Positions 16,147 to 23,092 of a stretch of 28,765 nt of DNA are shown piece after piece. Below the pieces are notes generated by a model. That model saw only the letters and a list, made by a program, of their open reading frames with translations. It did not search any database and was not told where the DNA came from. How positions within the stretch are numbered: the stretch's first letter is position 1; every line of letters begins with the position of its first letter. A program made the position numbers and the translations under genes. Where the stretch lies: contig SCVI01000002.1 in assembly GCA_004296925.1 (NCBI GenBank), forward strand, positions 1-28,765, read 5' to 3'. This DNA is from Patescibacteria group bacterium (lineage in GTDB: Bacteria > Patescibacteriota > Minisyncoccia > Phycocordibacterales > Phycocordibacteraceae).

Positions 16147-16324
16147 GTTTATAAATGTACTTACTATATAATTTCGACCTACACCAATTTCAACTTCAAA
16201 GAGCTCAAAAATGGCTTACCAACTAGAGTGTCGAAGATGATTCAAAACCCTACCGATGTTGGGATTCTACGCTTTTTTTCCTAAACGTCAATATATGTAC
16301 TGTGGAACTACAATATGGCTAGAT

Positions 16325-16714
16325 TTATGACATTTTACTTGATTTATAGGTCTCTGGTTCATGCGCATCTATATAAAGAATTGGAACGTTATGGTTTGTA
16401 AGCTCAACTTCAAGCACGTTCTGATCATGACCTAAAAATACAGCGTCAATGTGATGCGTTTTAAAAACGCTCCACTCACCTGCCACCTCATCACCAGTAA
16501 CCACTTCGAAGCTTGAATCAAACTCCCGAATCATACTTTCTCTCTCCTGAAACGTGCGCCTTGGATATTTTCCCTTTAGTGAGTGGACAACGCCATCTCT
16601 AGCAACTACCACAATCAATTTCTGAGTTTTGTTTTTTGCGTTTTGTAAAAAATACTTGTGCCCTTCATGCAACCCATCAAATACTCCAAATACAACCGAT
16701 TGCTTATACATCAT
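16325..16714 (-). CDS. small cytidylyltransferase-like nucleotidyltransferase
   Basis: This 129-residue protein is a minimal HxGH nucleotidyltransferase. The signature GVFDGLHEGH at 10-19 binds the nucleotide phosphates, and an S-S-K motif near the C-terminus (YKSSKMS) matches the ISSTK-like loop. This resembles glycerol-3-phosphate cytidylyltransferase (TagD-like) and the archaeal-type FAD synthase (RibL-like). The substrate cannot be told from the sequence; a cell-surface polymer precursor or FAD are the main options. The ATG at 16714 and an ATG one codon later are both possible. A TATTGT box lies seven bases upstream. The gene stands 50 bases after the TMEM175-family gene on the same strand. 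Confidence 0.8.
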   Translation of the reverse strand: MMYKQSVVFGVFDGLHEGHKYFLQNAKNKTQKLIVVVARDGVVHSLKGKYPRRTFQERESMIREFDSSFEVVTGDEVAGEWSVFKTHHIDAVFLGHDQNVLEVELTNHNVPILYIDAHEPETYKSSKMS

Positions 16715-16764
16715 TTATTACACAATAACTAAAAATCATATTTACCATCCTGAACTTTGCGCAT

Positions 16765-17421
16765 TTATGACAGCCACCAGTGAGAGAATCTATCTATAGT
16801 AGTTGGTCGAACACCAAGCATGAGTGCAGGAACAAATAGAAAGAACGCGAGCGGGATAGAAAAATATGCAAGAGCTACAGAAACACCCACCCATATAATA
16901 AGAAAGACGTAACGAATTTTAATCACTTGCACTACTCGTTTTTCTATATCCGTGTTCACTAAACGATCATTTTCGGTAGCGTATGTCCAGTGCCAATATA
17001 AAAGAGCGCCACAAATTATTAAGTTTAATCCGTAAAGCAACACTGCGAGTGCTGATGTATGGTACAGGGAAAGTATGTGGGTAGAAAACGGGACAAAAAC
17101 AACAAACATTAGGAATACAATATTAATCCAAAGAAATAGACGATCAGAACGTTGTATGAAGTGGTACTGATTTTGCTGACTCACCCACATCATGCCAAGC
17201 ACAATAAAGCTCATTGCATAGGTCAAAAAGGCAGGAACTAGTGTTACAAGCTCGCTCCCTAGTGACATTCCGTTACCCAGCTCGGGTACGAGAAAATTGA
17301 GAACAAGAAGTGTCATTGCAAAACCAAAAATATTGTCACCAAGCGACTGTATGCGGTCAGTGGTAAGCGCACCGCTTTTTAAAAGCTCCGCATCAGCTCG
17401 TGTTTTTGCGGTATTCGTCAT
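16765..17421 (-). CDS. TMEM175/DUF1211-family membrane protein
   Basis: A 218-residue protein with about six hydrophobic segments. The first carries R-I-Q-S-L-G-D-N-I-F-G-F-A-M-T-L-L-V at 23-40, a variant of the R-x-x-x-F-S-D-G motif that defines the TMEM175 family of potassium-selective channels. Phe-Ser-Asp-Gly is changed to Leu-Gly-Asp-Asn, so the usual gate and filter chemistry may differ. Bacterial members form tetramers with one six-helix repeat per subunit, which fits the length. A promoter TTGCAG-17-TATTGT precedes the gene. It is 44 bases downstream of the flavoprotein gene but appears to have its own start. Confidence 0.8.
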   Translation of the reverse strand: MTNTAKTRADAELLKSGALTTDRIQSLGDNIFGFAMTLLVLNFLVPELGNGMSLGSELVTLVPAFLTYAMSFIVLGMMWVSQQNQYHFIQRSDRLFLWINIVFLMFVVFVPFSTHILSLYHTSALAVLLYGLNLIICGALLYWHWTYATENDRLVNTDIEKRVVQVIKIRYVFLIIWVGVSVALAYFSIPLAFFLFVPALMLGVRPTTIDRFSHWWLS

Positions 17422-17430
17422 GTTCTCAAA

Positions 17431-17459
17431 ACAATACGTGAAATGTAAGCAATCTGCAA
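17431..17459 (-). promoter_or_regulatory. promoter for the TMEM175-family gene
   Basis: On the minus strand TTGCAG (17454-17459), 17 bases, then TATTGT (17431-17436), nine bases before the ATG at 17421. Confidence 0.5.
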
Positions 17460-17465
17460 AGCAAA

Positions 17466-18152
17466 TTATGCGATGTGCATGGTTTCCATTAAACCTTTAA
17501 ACTCATCACTTTCTATATTGGTAATTCCCTTTGCGTGCAAATACCCAACGATTGTTTGAACAAACAAGGGGGAGCCAGCTACTTGGTATATTGCGTCTGG
17601 TTTTTGTATCACTATTTTTGCAAGCTCAACCTCTAGATTTGTACGCGCGCCTTTTATATATGTTACTGGCAGAGTATAAAAATCTTTTTCATATAAATAA
17701 TTCTGATTACTTATATGTAGTAGCGTTGCATCTATCATAAGAGATTTACGCTGTGCGTCTCTCAATATAGACCGAAACGGTGTCACGCCAACACCTCCCG
17801 CTATCATCACTACATCCGTCTGGAGCGGCCATGAAAGATGACCTTTAATTTTAAAAAGTGTTGCGCTCTCACCAAAAACCAACTCTTGAAGTTTTTTTTG
17901 ATAAGAACTTTCTGAATGCTGATCAACACCAAACCATATTTCAGGGTCGTGAGGAGCTGATGCAAATGAAAATTCTCTCACTGCTTTTACGCCTTCGGGT
18001 AATCCTTCAAGACGCACATGTACATATTGCCCAGCCATGAACAACACAGGTTCAATTGGCTTCCATACGTACGTATAGACTGAACCGTACTCATGTCTTC
18101 GTTCTACAAAAGTAATTTTGTGTTCTTGAAATATGTTTCTAGTGTGATCCAT
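17466..18152 (-). CDS. ferredoxin-NADP reductase-like flavoprotein
   Basis: A 228-residue flavin and nicotinamide-binding reductase with no iron-sulfur domain. The FAD domain (about 10-108) carries R-E-F-S-F-A-S at 59-65, the R-x-[YF]-S motif that holds the flavin. The nucleotide domain begins with V-V-M-I-A-G-G-V-G-V-T-P at 114-125, and a C-terminal V-A-G-S-P segment leads to ESDEFKGL, the usual acidic end. It should move electrons between NAD(P)H and a small carrier in the cytoplasm. It faces the cytochrome b5 gene across a 70-base divergent gap, which suggests a redox partnership but does not prove it. An extended -10 (TGGTATGCT) lies 12 bases before its ATG. Confidence 0.87.
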   Translation of the reverse strand: MDHTRNIFQEHKITFVERRHEYGSVYTYVWKPIEPVLFMAGQYVHVRLEGLPEGVKAVREFSFASAPHDPEIWFGVDQHSESSYQKKLQELVFGESATLFKIKGHLSWPLQTDVVMIAGGVGVTPFRSILRDAQRKSLMIDATLLHISNQNYLYEKDFYTLPVTYIKGARTNLEVELAKIVIQKPDAIYQVAGSPLFVQTIVGYLHAKGITNIESDEFKGLMETMHIA

Positions 18153-18187
18153 ATTGGGTTCAATAGCATACCATCTCCAGAAATAAC

Positions 18188-18216
18188 TTGAGAAATCATA
18201 TTTTTAGACGTATTCT
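18188..18216 (+). promoter_or_regulatory. promoter for the cytochrome b5 gene
   Basis: TTGAGA (18188-18193), exactly 17 bases, then TATTCT (18211-18216), then six bases to the ATG at 18223. The predicted transcript start falls on the ATG, so the mRNA should be leaderless. Confidence 0.7.
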
Positions 18217-18222
18217 TTAAAT

Positions 18223-18687
18223 ATGAATATGAAGTTGCTATCAATTATTCTCGGTTTCATCATTATCCTGGGTGTTGGTGGATTAGTATTTATCCCAAAA
18301 AATTCTCAGACCGAAGCCATGTCGGTTTCAGGAAAAGGTTCAGAGACGAATTCTCAAGTTGAATCTAGCAATTCGACCGACACCCAATCAACTCCTACTA
18401 CTCCTTCCTCTCCGACAACATCTCCTGCTCCCGTCGTCACCTCAACACCAAGTGGCATTAGTGCAAATGTCATCGCCGCACACAACACACGCTCAAGCTG
18501 TTGGTCTTCCATCAATGGCAGTGTGTACGACTTAACGAGTTGGATTCCAAACCACCCAGGTGGTGAAAAAGCAATTCTACAACTGTGCGGCATTGATGGC
18601 TCTCAAAAATTTAACAGCCAACATGGTGGGGGCGAAAAGCAACTTATGATGCTCTCTGGTTTTAAGATAGGTGTGCTCGCGCAATAA
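18223..18687 (+). CDS. membrane-tethered cytochrome b5-like heme protein
   Basis: This is a 154-residue electron carrier. Residues 4-23 form a hydrophobic N-terminal anchor, residues 25-80 a Ser/Thr/Pro-rich linker, and 81-154 a cytochrome b5 domain. The domain shows HNTRSSCWSSINGSVYDLTSWIPNHPGG with heme ligand His111, and the second ligand His134 in S-Q-H-G-G. Cys93 and Cys122 could form a disulfide, which fits an outside location. The orientation (anchor, then Ser/Pro linker) suggests the heme domain lies outside the membrane. Its stop is two bases before the DoxX gene, so the two are co-transcribed. A partner role with the nitrite reductase or the flavoprotein is inferred from position. 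Confidence 0.88.
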   Translation: MNMKLLSIILGFIIILGVGGLVFIPKNSQTEAMSVSGKGSETNSQVESSNSTDTQSTPTTPSSPTTSPAPVVTSTPSGISANVIAAHNTRSSCWSSINGSVYDLTSWIPNHPGGEKAILQLCGIDGSQKFNSQHGGGEKQLMMLSGFKIGVLAQ

Positions 18688-18689
18688 AT

Positions 18690-19043
18690 ATGAACCAAAA
18701 AGAAATTGGGCTGTTAGTGCTTCGTCTTGGACTTGCGTCAGTTTTTTTGTGGTTTGGATTCTCTCAACTCACTAACGGCATAGCGTGGGTGGCTTGGGTT
18801 CCTGAGTGGGCGGTACAGTTACTCCACATTCCACCTGCAATGATAGTTCTTGGAAATGGACTGTTTGAAGTTATTGCAGGTGCCTTACTTGCGCTTGGTT
18901 TTTTTGTACGACCAGTTGCTGTTCTCCTCGCAATCCACACAGCAATTATTGTTTTTGAAATTGGCTTCACCGCAATAGGAGTTCGTGATTTTGGCTTACT
19001 TACCGGACTTATCGCTCTTGCACTTATTTCACAAAAGAACTGA
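18690..19043 (+). CDS. DoxX-family membrane protein
   Basis: A 117-residue protein with four hydrophobic segments, matching the DoxX family: LVLRLGLASVFLWFGFSQL in the first segment and N-G-L-F-E-V-I-A-G-A-L-L-A-L-G-F-F-V-R-P in the middle. DoxX was first seen as a subunit of a thiosulfate:quinone oxidoreductase; other members sit in varied redox settings, and many have no known role. It follows the cytochrome b5 gene by two bases. It ends 19 bases from the convergent nitrite reductase gene. No quinone-binding residues can be asserted from sequence. Confidence 0.85.
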   Translation: MNQKEIGLLVLRLGLASVFLWFGFSQLTNGIAWVAWVPEWAVQLLHIPPAMIVLGNGLFEVIAGALLALGFFVRPVAVLLAIHTAIIVFEIGFTAIGVRDFGLLTGLIALALISQKN

Positions 19044-19062
19044 AGAGTTGTAGTTCGTGGGG

Positions 19063-20292
19063 CTAATGACCATGGCCCTCCGTGTGCTCTATTACTCCAT
19101 CATAAACTTCTTTGTTTTCAGCTCCTTCCACTTTTAGAATTCCCCACGCGCCTCGATCAAAACGGGAAAGCGCATGATCCACTAGGACATAGCTTCCTGG
19201 GTAATCAACTTTAAACTCAACTACCGCTGCGCCACCTGCCGGAATGAGTGTTGTTTGAACGCTTTGAGCAGGAGGGCTCACTAAATCTCCTTCCCGATAC
19301 ACGCGGTCGAAAATTTCCCCAATAACGTGGAAGCTCGAAATCAGGTTAACTCCTCCGTTTCCAACATATAGACGCACTGTCTCGCCAACTTTTGCGTTCA
19401 TGTTCTCCGCTAAAGCTCCCGTACGGCCATTGAAAACAACATACTGTGGTTTTCCATCAAGCATTGCCTCTGCATCAAAAAGTTGCAGCCCTTGTCTCCC
19501 AAGAGCGCCAACGCTATAGAATTCTCCCTGCATCACGTAAAACTCCTTATCAACTTTTGGCAATCCTCCTTTAGGCTCAACAAGAATCAACCCATAAAGA
19601 CCGTGCGTCATGTGACTTGGCACGTTCGTATGCGCGCAATGATAAATATATATTCCTGGATTAAGTGCCTTGAAGCGGAATGTTTTGGATTCTCCTGGCA
19701 TAACGTCCGTCGAAACTGCGCCACCACCTGGACCATTTACTGCATGCAAATCTATGTTATGCATGTGTAAACTAGTAGGATCATTTTTTAGTGTCAATTC
19801 AACAGTGTCTCCCTCACTCACGCGTAAAAATGGCCCAGGCACTGTCCCATTGAACGTCCAATAGTTAAATGTCACACCGGGCGCCATCTCGGCAATAACT
19901 TCTTTCGTCACTAATTCTATCTTCACTACCTTTGTCTCAAATCTATTGATTGGAGGAGGAATATCATTTGGGTCGCGCGCAATATCTTCTACTTTTTCAA
20001 ATGTCTTGAAGTTCGTTAAAAATTTCCACACATTTTCAAACGGGAGCACCGGTCCTGGTGCTGGCCCATAGGTTTTAAGAAAGAATGGATATTCGAACCC
20101 ACGAGGAAGACCATTGGGGATATAAAATGCAACAGAAGCACCAAGAAAAACGACAAGTAACACAAGTGTTATCTTCCGTGAATGCAGGCGTCTTAACAAA
20201 AGGTACAAAAGGAATCCCGCAAACGCATATGCAATGAAAAGTCCAAAACCTTCAACGAGATACTGCCAAAGATACGAGAGTGATTCAAACAT
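19063..20292 (-). CDS. nirK: membrane-anchored copper nitrite reductase with Leu at the type 1 axial position
   Basis: NirK-type enzymes reduce nitrite to nitric oxide. Two N-terminal membrane segments (about 13-34 and 41-58) precede two cupredoxin domains. Type 1 copper ligands are His178 (HN-I-D), Cys219 (YHC) and His227; the axial methionine of AniA and AxNiR is Leu232 in H-G-L-Y-G-L-I-L-V-E-P. Type 2 copper ligands His183, His218 and His373 (LVDHAL) are kept, as are the catalytic Asp181 and His322 (SSFHVIGEIFD). The second-domain motif FHVIGEIFDRVY is close to AniA-like enzymes. Most relatives are secreted; this one is anchored, with a His-rich tail. It follows the ArsR gene by 34 bases from stop to start of the next frame or fewer, so an operon is likely. 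A laccase-like activity is the main alternative. Confidence 0.9.
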   Translation of the reverse strand: MFESLSYLWQYLVEGFGLFIAYAFAGFLLYLLLRRLHSRKITLVLLVVFLGASVAFYIPNGLPRGFEYPFFLKTYGPAPGPVLPFENVWKFLTNFKTFEKVEDIARDPNDIPPPINRFETKVVKIELVTKEVIAEMAPGVTFNYWTFNGTVPGPFLRVSEGDTVELTLKNDPTSLHMHNIDLHAVNGPGGGAVSTDVMPGESKTFRFKALNPGIYIYHCAHTNVPSHMTHGLYGLILVEPKGGLPKVDKEFYVMQGEFYSVGALGRQGLQLFDAEAMLDGKPQYVVFNGRTGALAENMNAKVGETVRLYVGNGGVNLISSFHVIGEIFDRVYREGDLVSPPAQSVQTTLIPAGGAAVVEFKVDYPGSYVLVDHALSRFDRGAWGILKVEGAENKEVYDGVIEHTEGHGH

Positions 20293-20306
20293 ACAAGGTT
20301 AAATAG

Positions 20307-20672
20307 TTAATTAAAAGGTATCTGGCAATCCTCAAAACAGTGTGCACTGCGGTTCAGCGTGTATACGCGCTCTCGTCCACGATCTTCACTTAACACTGCA
20401 TCAACAGACCTAAGAATATTAAGGTGATGCGATATTGTTGGCTGACGTAACTGCATTTGTCCCGTAAGCTGACTAACAGTCATTCCTCCTTTGGTTTTTC
20501 CAAGCAAACACACAAGATTGTAACGACTCTTATCTCCCACTACTTTAAAGCAGTCGGGACAGAGCTCTTCTTCGCCAGTTTTAACCCATGCCGGACGAGC
20601 ATACGTGAGAGTTTCTTTACTTTTTTTTGTTTTTATTTTTGAATTTTTTATCCCCAATTGTTTTTTATGCAT
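20307..20672 (-). CDS. ArsR-family winged-helix regulator
   Basis: A 121-residue DNA-binding repressor-like protein. A basic N-terminal tail leads to a winged helix: KVVGDKSRYNLVCLLGK, then the recognition region QLRQPTISHHLNILRSV, then the wing EDRGRERVYTLN. Cysteine pairs C-P-D-C before the helix and C-F-E-D-C near the C-terminus could bind a metal or sense redox state; this is inference. The ATG at 20672 is chosen because a TATAGA/CATATA box lies 9-11 bases upstream; a GTG at 20678 is the alternative. It precedes nirK by 14 bases and probably controls it. Tandem repeats over its promoter suggest self-regulation. Confidence 0.87.
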   Translation of the reverse strand: MHKKQLGIKNSKIKTKKSKETLTYARPAWVKTGEEELCPDCFKVVGDKSRYNLVCLLGKTKGGMTVSQLTGQMQLRQPTISHHLNILRSVDAVLSEDRGRERVYTLNRSAHCFEDCQIPFN

Positions 20673-20715
20673 AGACACTTATCTATATGTTAGACTCATA
20701 GACCCTTATCAATAT
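20670..20715. promoter_or_regulatory. tandem 19-bp direct repeats, probable ArsR-family operators
   Basis: Two copies, 20670-20688 and 20697-20715, match at 17 of 19 bases (consensus catagacMcttatcWatat) with starts 27 bases apart. The first contains an ATAGA-N6-TCTAT inverted element. They cover the -10/start and the -35 of the regulator promoter and also lie in the promoter region of the divergent nrdJ gene. Confidence 0.75.
20684..20712 (-). promoter_or_regulatory. promoter of the ArsR-nirK unit
   Basis: On the minus strand TTGATA (20707-20712), 17 bases, then CATATA (20684-20689). The predicted start near 20677 gives a five-base leader before the ATG at 20672. Confidence 0.55.
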
Positions 20716-20718
20716 ATC
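20690..20718 (+). promoter_or_regulatory. possible promoter of the nrdJ-B12 unit
   Basis: TTAGAC (20690-20695), 17 bases, then TATATC (20713-20718), about 13 bases before the nrdJ ATG. The hexamers are only fair. It overlaps the second operator repeat. Confidence 0.35.
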
Positions 20719-20731
20719 ACCTCCATCACAT

Positions 20732-23056
20732 ATGTCATCACAACAATCCCCCCTACTTGTTCATATCGTAAAAAGAAATGGGGCTCGAGTACCATTTGAT
20801 GTACAAAAAATTGAAACTGCAATAGAGCGCGCAATGCGTGCTGCAGGTGAATTTAGAGATAATGTTGCGGGAGATATTGCCGAGGAAGTAGAAAAGGTGT
20901 TGTATGCAAAGAAAACAGGAACCTCCGAGTATGTTCCGACCGTAGAAGGTGTGCAGGATGAAGTTGAAAGGATACTCATGGCTCAAAACTTTCCCGCAAG
21001 TGCAAAAGCTTATATTTTGTACCGTGCAGAGCGCACTCGTTTGCGCGACACACAAGGAGAAGTACCTGAACATGTTCGTAAACTTGCAGAAGAGAGTAAA
21101 AAATATTTCAAAAATAATCCGCTTGGAGAATTTGTATATCTTCGAACATATGCGCGCTGGATTGAGTCGGAAAACCGCCGAGAGACATGGATAGAAACCG
21201 TTGATCGTTATGTTGCATTTATGAAAGAGAACCTGGCTGACAAACTTTCTACTGAAGAGTATGAGGAAATACGCGAAGCAATATTGAAACAAGAAGTTAT
21301 GCCATCCATGAGATTGATGCAATTTTCTGGAGAAGCTGCACGAAGATGCAATACCTGTGCATATAACTGCACGTTTACTGCTCCAACAGGTCTCGAAGAT
21401 TTTGCTGAAATTATGTACCTCTCAATGCAGGGGTGCGGTGTTGGTTTTTCTGTTGAAAGTCAGAACATAGAACAGCTTCCTCAAATTCAGAAACAAAGCA
21501 ACAAACAAATTTTGAATCATACGGTTCTTGATTCAAAAGAAGGATGGTGCGACGCTCTCACCTTAGGCATGAAAACATGGTACTCGGGTGGTGACATTGA
21601 ATTTGATTATTCAAAAATTCGCCCATCGGGTGCTCGATTAAAAACCATGGGTGGTAAGGCTTCAGGGCCAGAACCATTACGTTCCTTACTTTCATTCACG
21701 CGTGAAAAAATTCTCAACCGACAAGGCCGACGATTACGCGGAATTGATGCCCACGATATAATTTGCAAAATTGGTGAATGTGTCGTTTCTGGAGGAGTCC
21801 GAAGAACCGCAATGATCAGCCTTTCTGATCTTGATGACACTGATTTACGAGATGCAAAAAAAGGTCAATTCTTCATTACAGCACCATACCGATCAGTAGC
21901 AAATAACTCTGCCGTCTACGAAACAAAACCTTCAAATACCGAACTGATGGAAGAGTGGGTGGCACTTATGAAAAGTGGCTCTGGAGAGCGAGGAATATTT
22001 AATCGTGGAGCACTTGGAAATACCCTTCCCGAACGCCGAAAAACATATTTCAGTGAAGTTGGTTTTCTTGGAACTGATGGAGTCGTTCAGGGATCGATAG
22101 GTACAAATCCTTGCGGAGAGATTATTCTACAATCAAAGGAATTTTGTAACTTATCTGAAATTATTGCGCGATCTGATGACACGCACGAGACACTACTAAG
22201 AAAAGCTCGACTCGCTTCACTCATCGGTACCTACCAGTCAACGCTCACGAAGTTTAACTACATTTCAAAAGCGTGGACGGATCATTGTGAGGATGAACGC
22301 CTTCTTGGAGTATCGGTAACAGGACAATGGGATAGCGAAGTCGCGCGAAAACCTGAAACCTTGCGCGCTATGCGCGACATGGCAGTTAAAACCAATGCCG
22401 TCTATGCAAAAAGATTTGGCGTAAAACAATCACTTTCAGTGACTGCAGTAAAACCTTCAGGAACTGTGTCTCAAACGTTTAACTGTTCATCCGGTATTCA
22501 CCCACGACATGCGCAATACTACATACGCCGTGTTCGCATTTCGGCTACCGATTCCCTCTTCAAAATGTTGAAGGATCAAGGTGTCCCGTACTACCCTGAA
22601 GTCGGTCAAACCAAAGAGAACGCAACCACCTACGTATTAGAATTCCCCGTTGAATCACCCAAGGGTTCGGTATTCAAGGATGATTTTTCTGCATTACAAC
22701 AACTCGAGTACTGGAAGTTAGTAAAACTTAATTACACAGAACACAATCCGTCAGCAACAATTTCAGTCGGTGAAGATGAGTGGATAGCTGTTGTTGATTG
22801 GATTCAAAAGAACTGGGAAATCATTGGAGGATTATCATTCTTGCCACGCTTTGACCACGTATATCAACTTGCACCATACGAAACAGTAAACAAAAAACGC
22901 TATGAAGAGATGGCGGAAGCGTTTCCATCAATAGACTACTCAAAACTAGTGACCTATGAGCACACTGATGAGACGGAGCAGAAAAAAGAACTTGCCTGTG
23001 TTGGCGGAACGTGCGAAATAGACGAGTTTGTTGCAGTAGAAACTATTTCAACATAA
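20732..23056 (+). CDS. nrdJ: class II ribonucleotide reductase, adenosylcobalamin-dependent
   Basis: This single-chain reductase makes deoxyribonucleotides with adenosylcobalamin and needs no oxygen or beta subunit. An ATP cone (about 9-98, KRNGARVPFDVQKIETAI) precedes a barrel of the monomeric Lactobacillus RTPR type: Cys213 in YNCTF, GCGVGFSVES, RPSGARLKTMGGKASGPEPL, Asn459-Cys461-Glu463 (NPCGE) and Cys472 (FCNLSE). The C-terminal reducing pair is Cys756 and Cys761. Length (774) is normal with the cone. The next four genes encode apparent cobalamin uptake and adenosylation functions, which fits its cofactor need. The genome also carries class I nrdAB in this window. There is no Shine-Dalgarno site; the start context is catcacatATG. 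Confidence 0.95.
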   Translation: MSSQQSPLLVHIVKRNGARVPFDVQKIETAIERAMRAAGEFRDNVAGDIAEEVEKVLYAKKTGTSEYVPTVEGVQDEVERILMAQNFPASAKAYILYRAERTRLRDTQGEVPEHVRKLAEESKKYFKNNPLGEFVYLRTYARWIESENRRETWIETVDRYVAFMKENLADKLSTEEYEEIREAILKQEVMPSMRLMQFSGEAARRCNTCAYNCTFTAPTGLEDFAEIMYLSMQGCGVGFSVESQNIEQLPQIQKQSNKQILNHTVLDSKEGWCDALTLGMKTWYSGGDIEFDYSKIRPSGARLKTMGGKASGPEPLRSLLSFTREKILNRQGRRLRGIDAHDIICKIGECVVSGGVRRTAMISLSDLDDTDLRDAKKGQFFITAPYRSVANNSAVYETKPSNTELMEEWVALMKSGSGERGIFNRGALGNTLPERRKTYFSEVGFLGTDGVVQGSIGTNPCGEIILQSKEFCNLSEIIARSDDTHETLLRKARLASLIGTYQSTLTKFNYISKAWTDHCEDERLLGVSVTGQWDSEVARKPETLRAMRDMAVKTNAVYAKRFGVKQSLSVTAVKPSGTVSQTFNCSSGIHPRHAQYYIRRVRISATDSLFKMLKDQGVPYYPEVGQTKENATTYVLEFPVESPKGSVFKDDFSALQQLEYWKLVKLNYTEHNPSATISVGEDEWIAVVDWIQKNWEIIGGLSFLPRFDHVYQLAPYETVNKKRYEEMAEAFPSIDYSKLVTYEHTDETEQKKELACVGGTCEIDEFVAVETIST

Positions 23057-23092
23057 ACCAAAACTCAAATAATTACGCATACAAACACATTC

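Noticed and set aside
16210..16290. Second terminator from the T tract near 16272 and the GGG/CCC pairing before it
   Set aside because: Only a three-base stem with a ten-base loop can be formed.
20716..20731. Possible ribosome site CACCTCC before nrdJ
   Set aside because: It matches the 16S anti-Shine-Dalgarno sequence itself, not its complement, so it cannot serve as a ribosome binding site.
20679..20731. Cobalamin riboswitch before nrdJ or the transcobalamin-like gene
   Set aside because: The gaps (about 55 and 36 bases) are far too short for a B12 riboswitch and no B12-box-like motif is seen.
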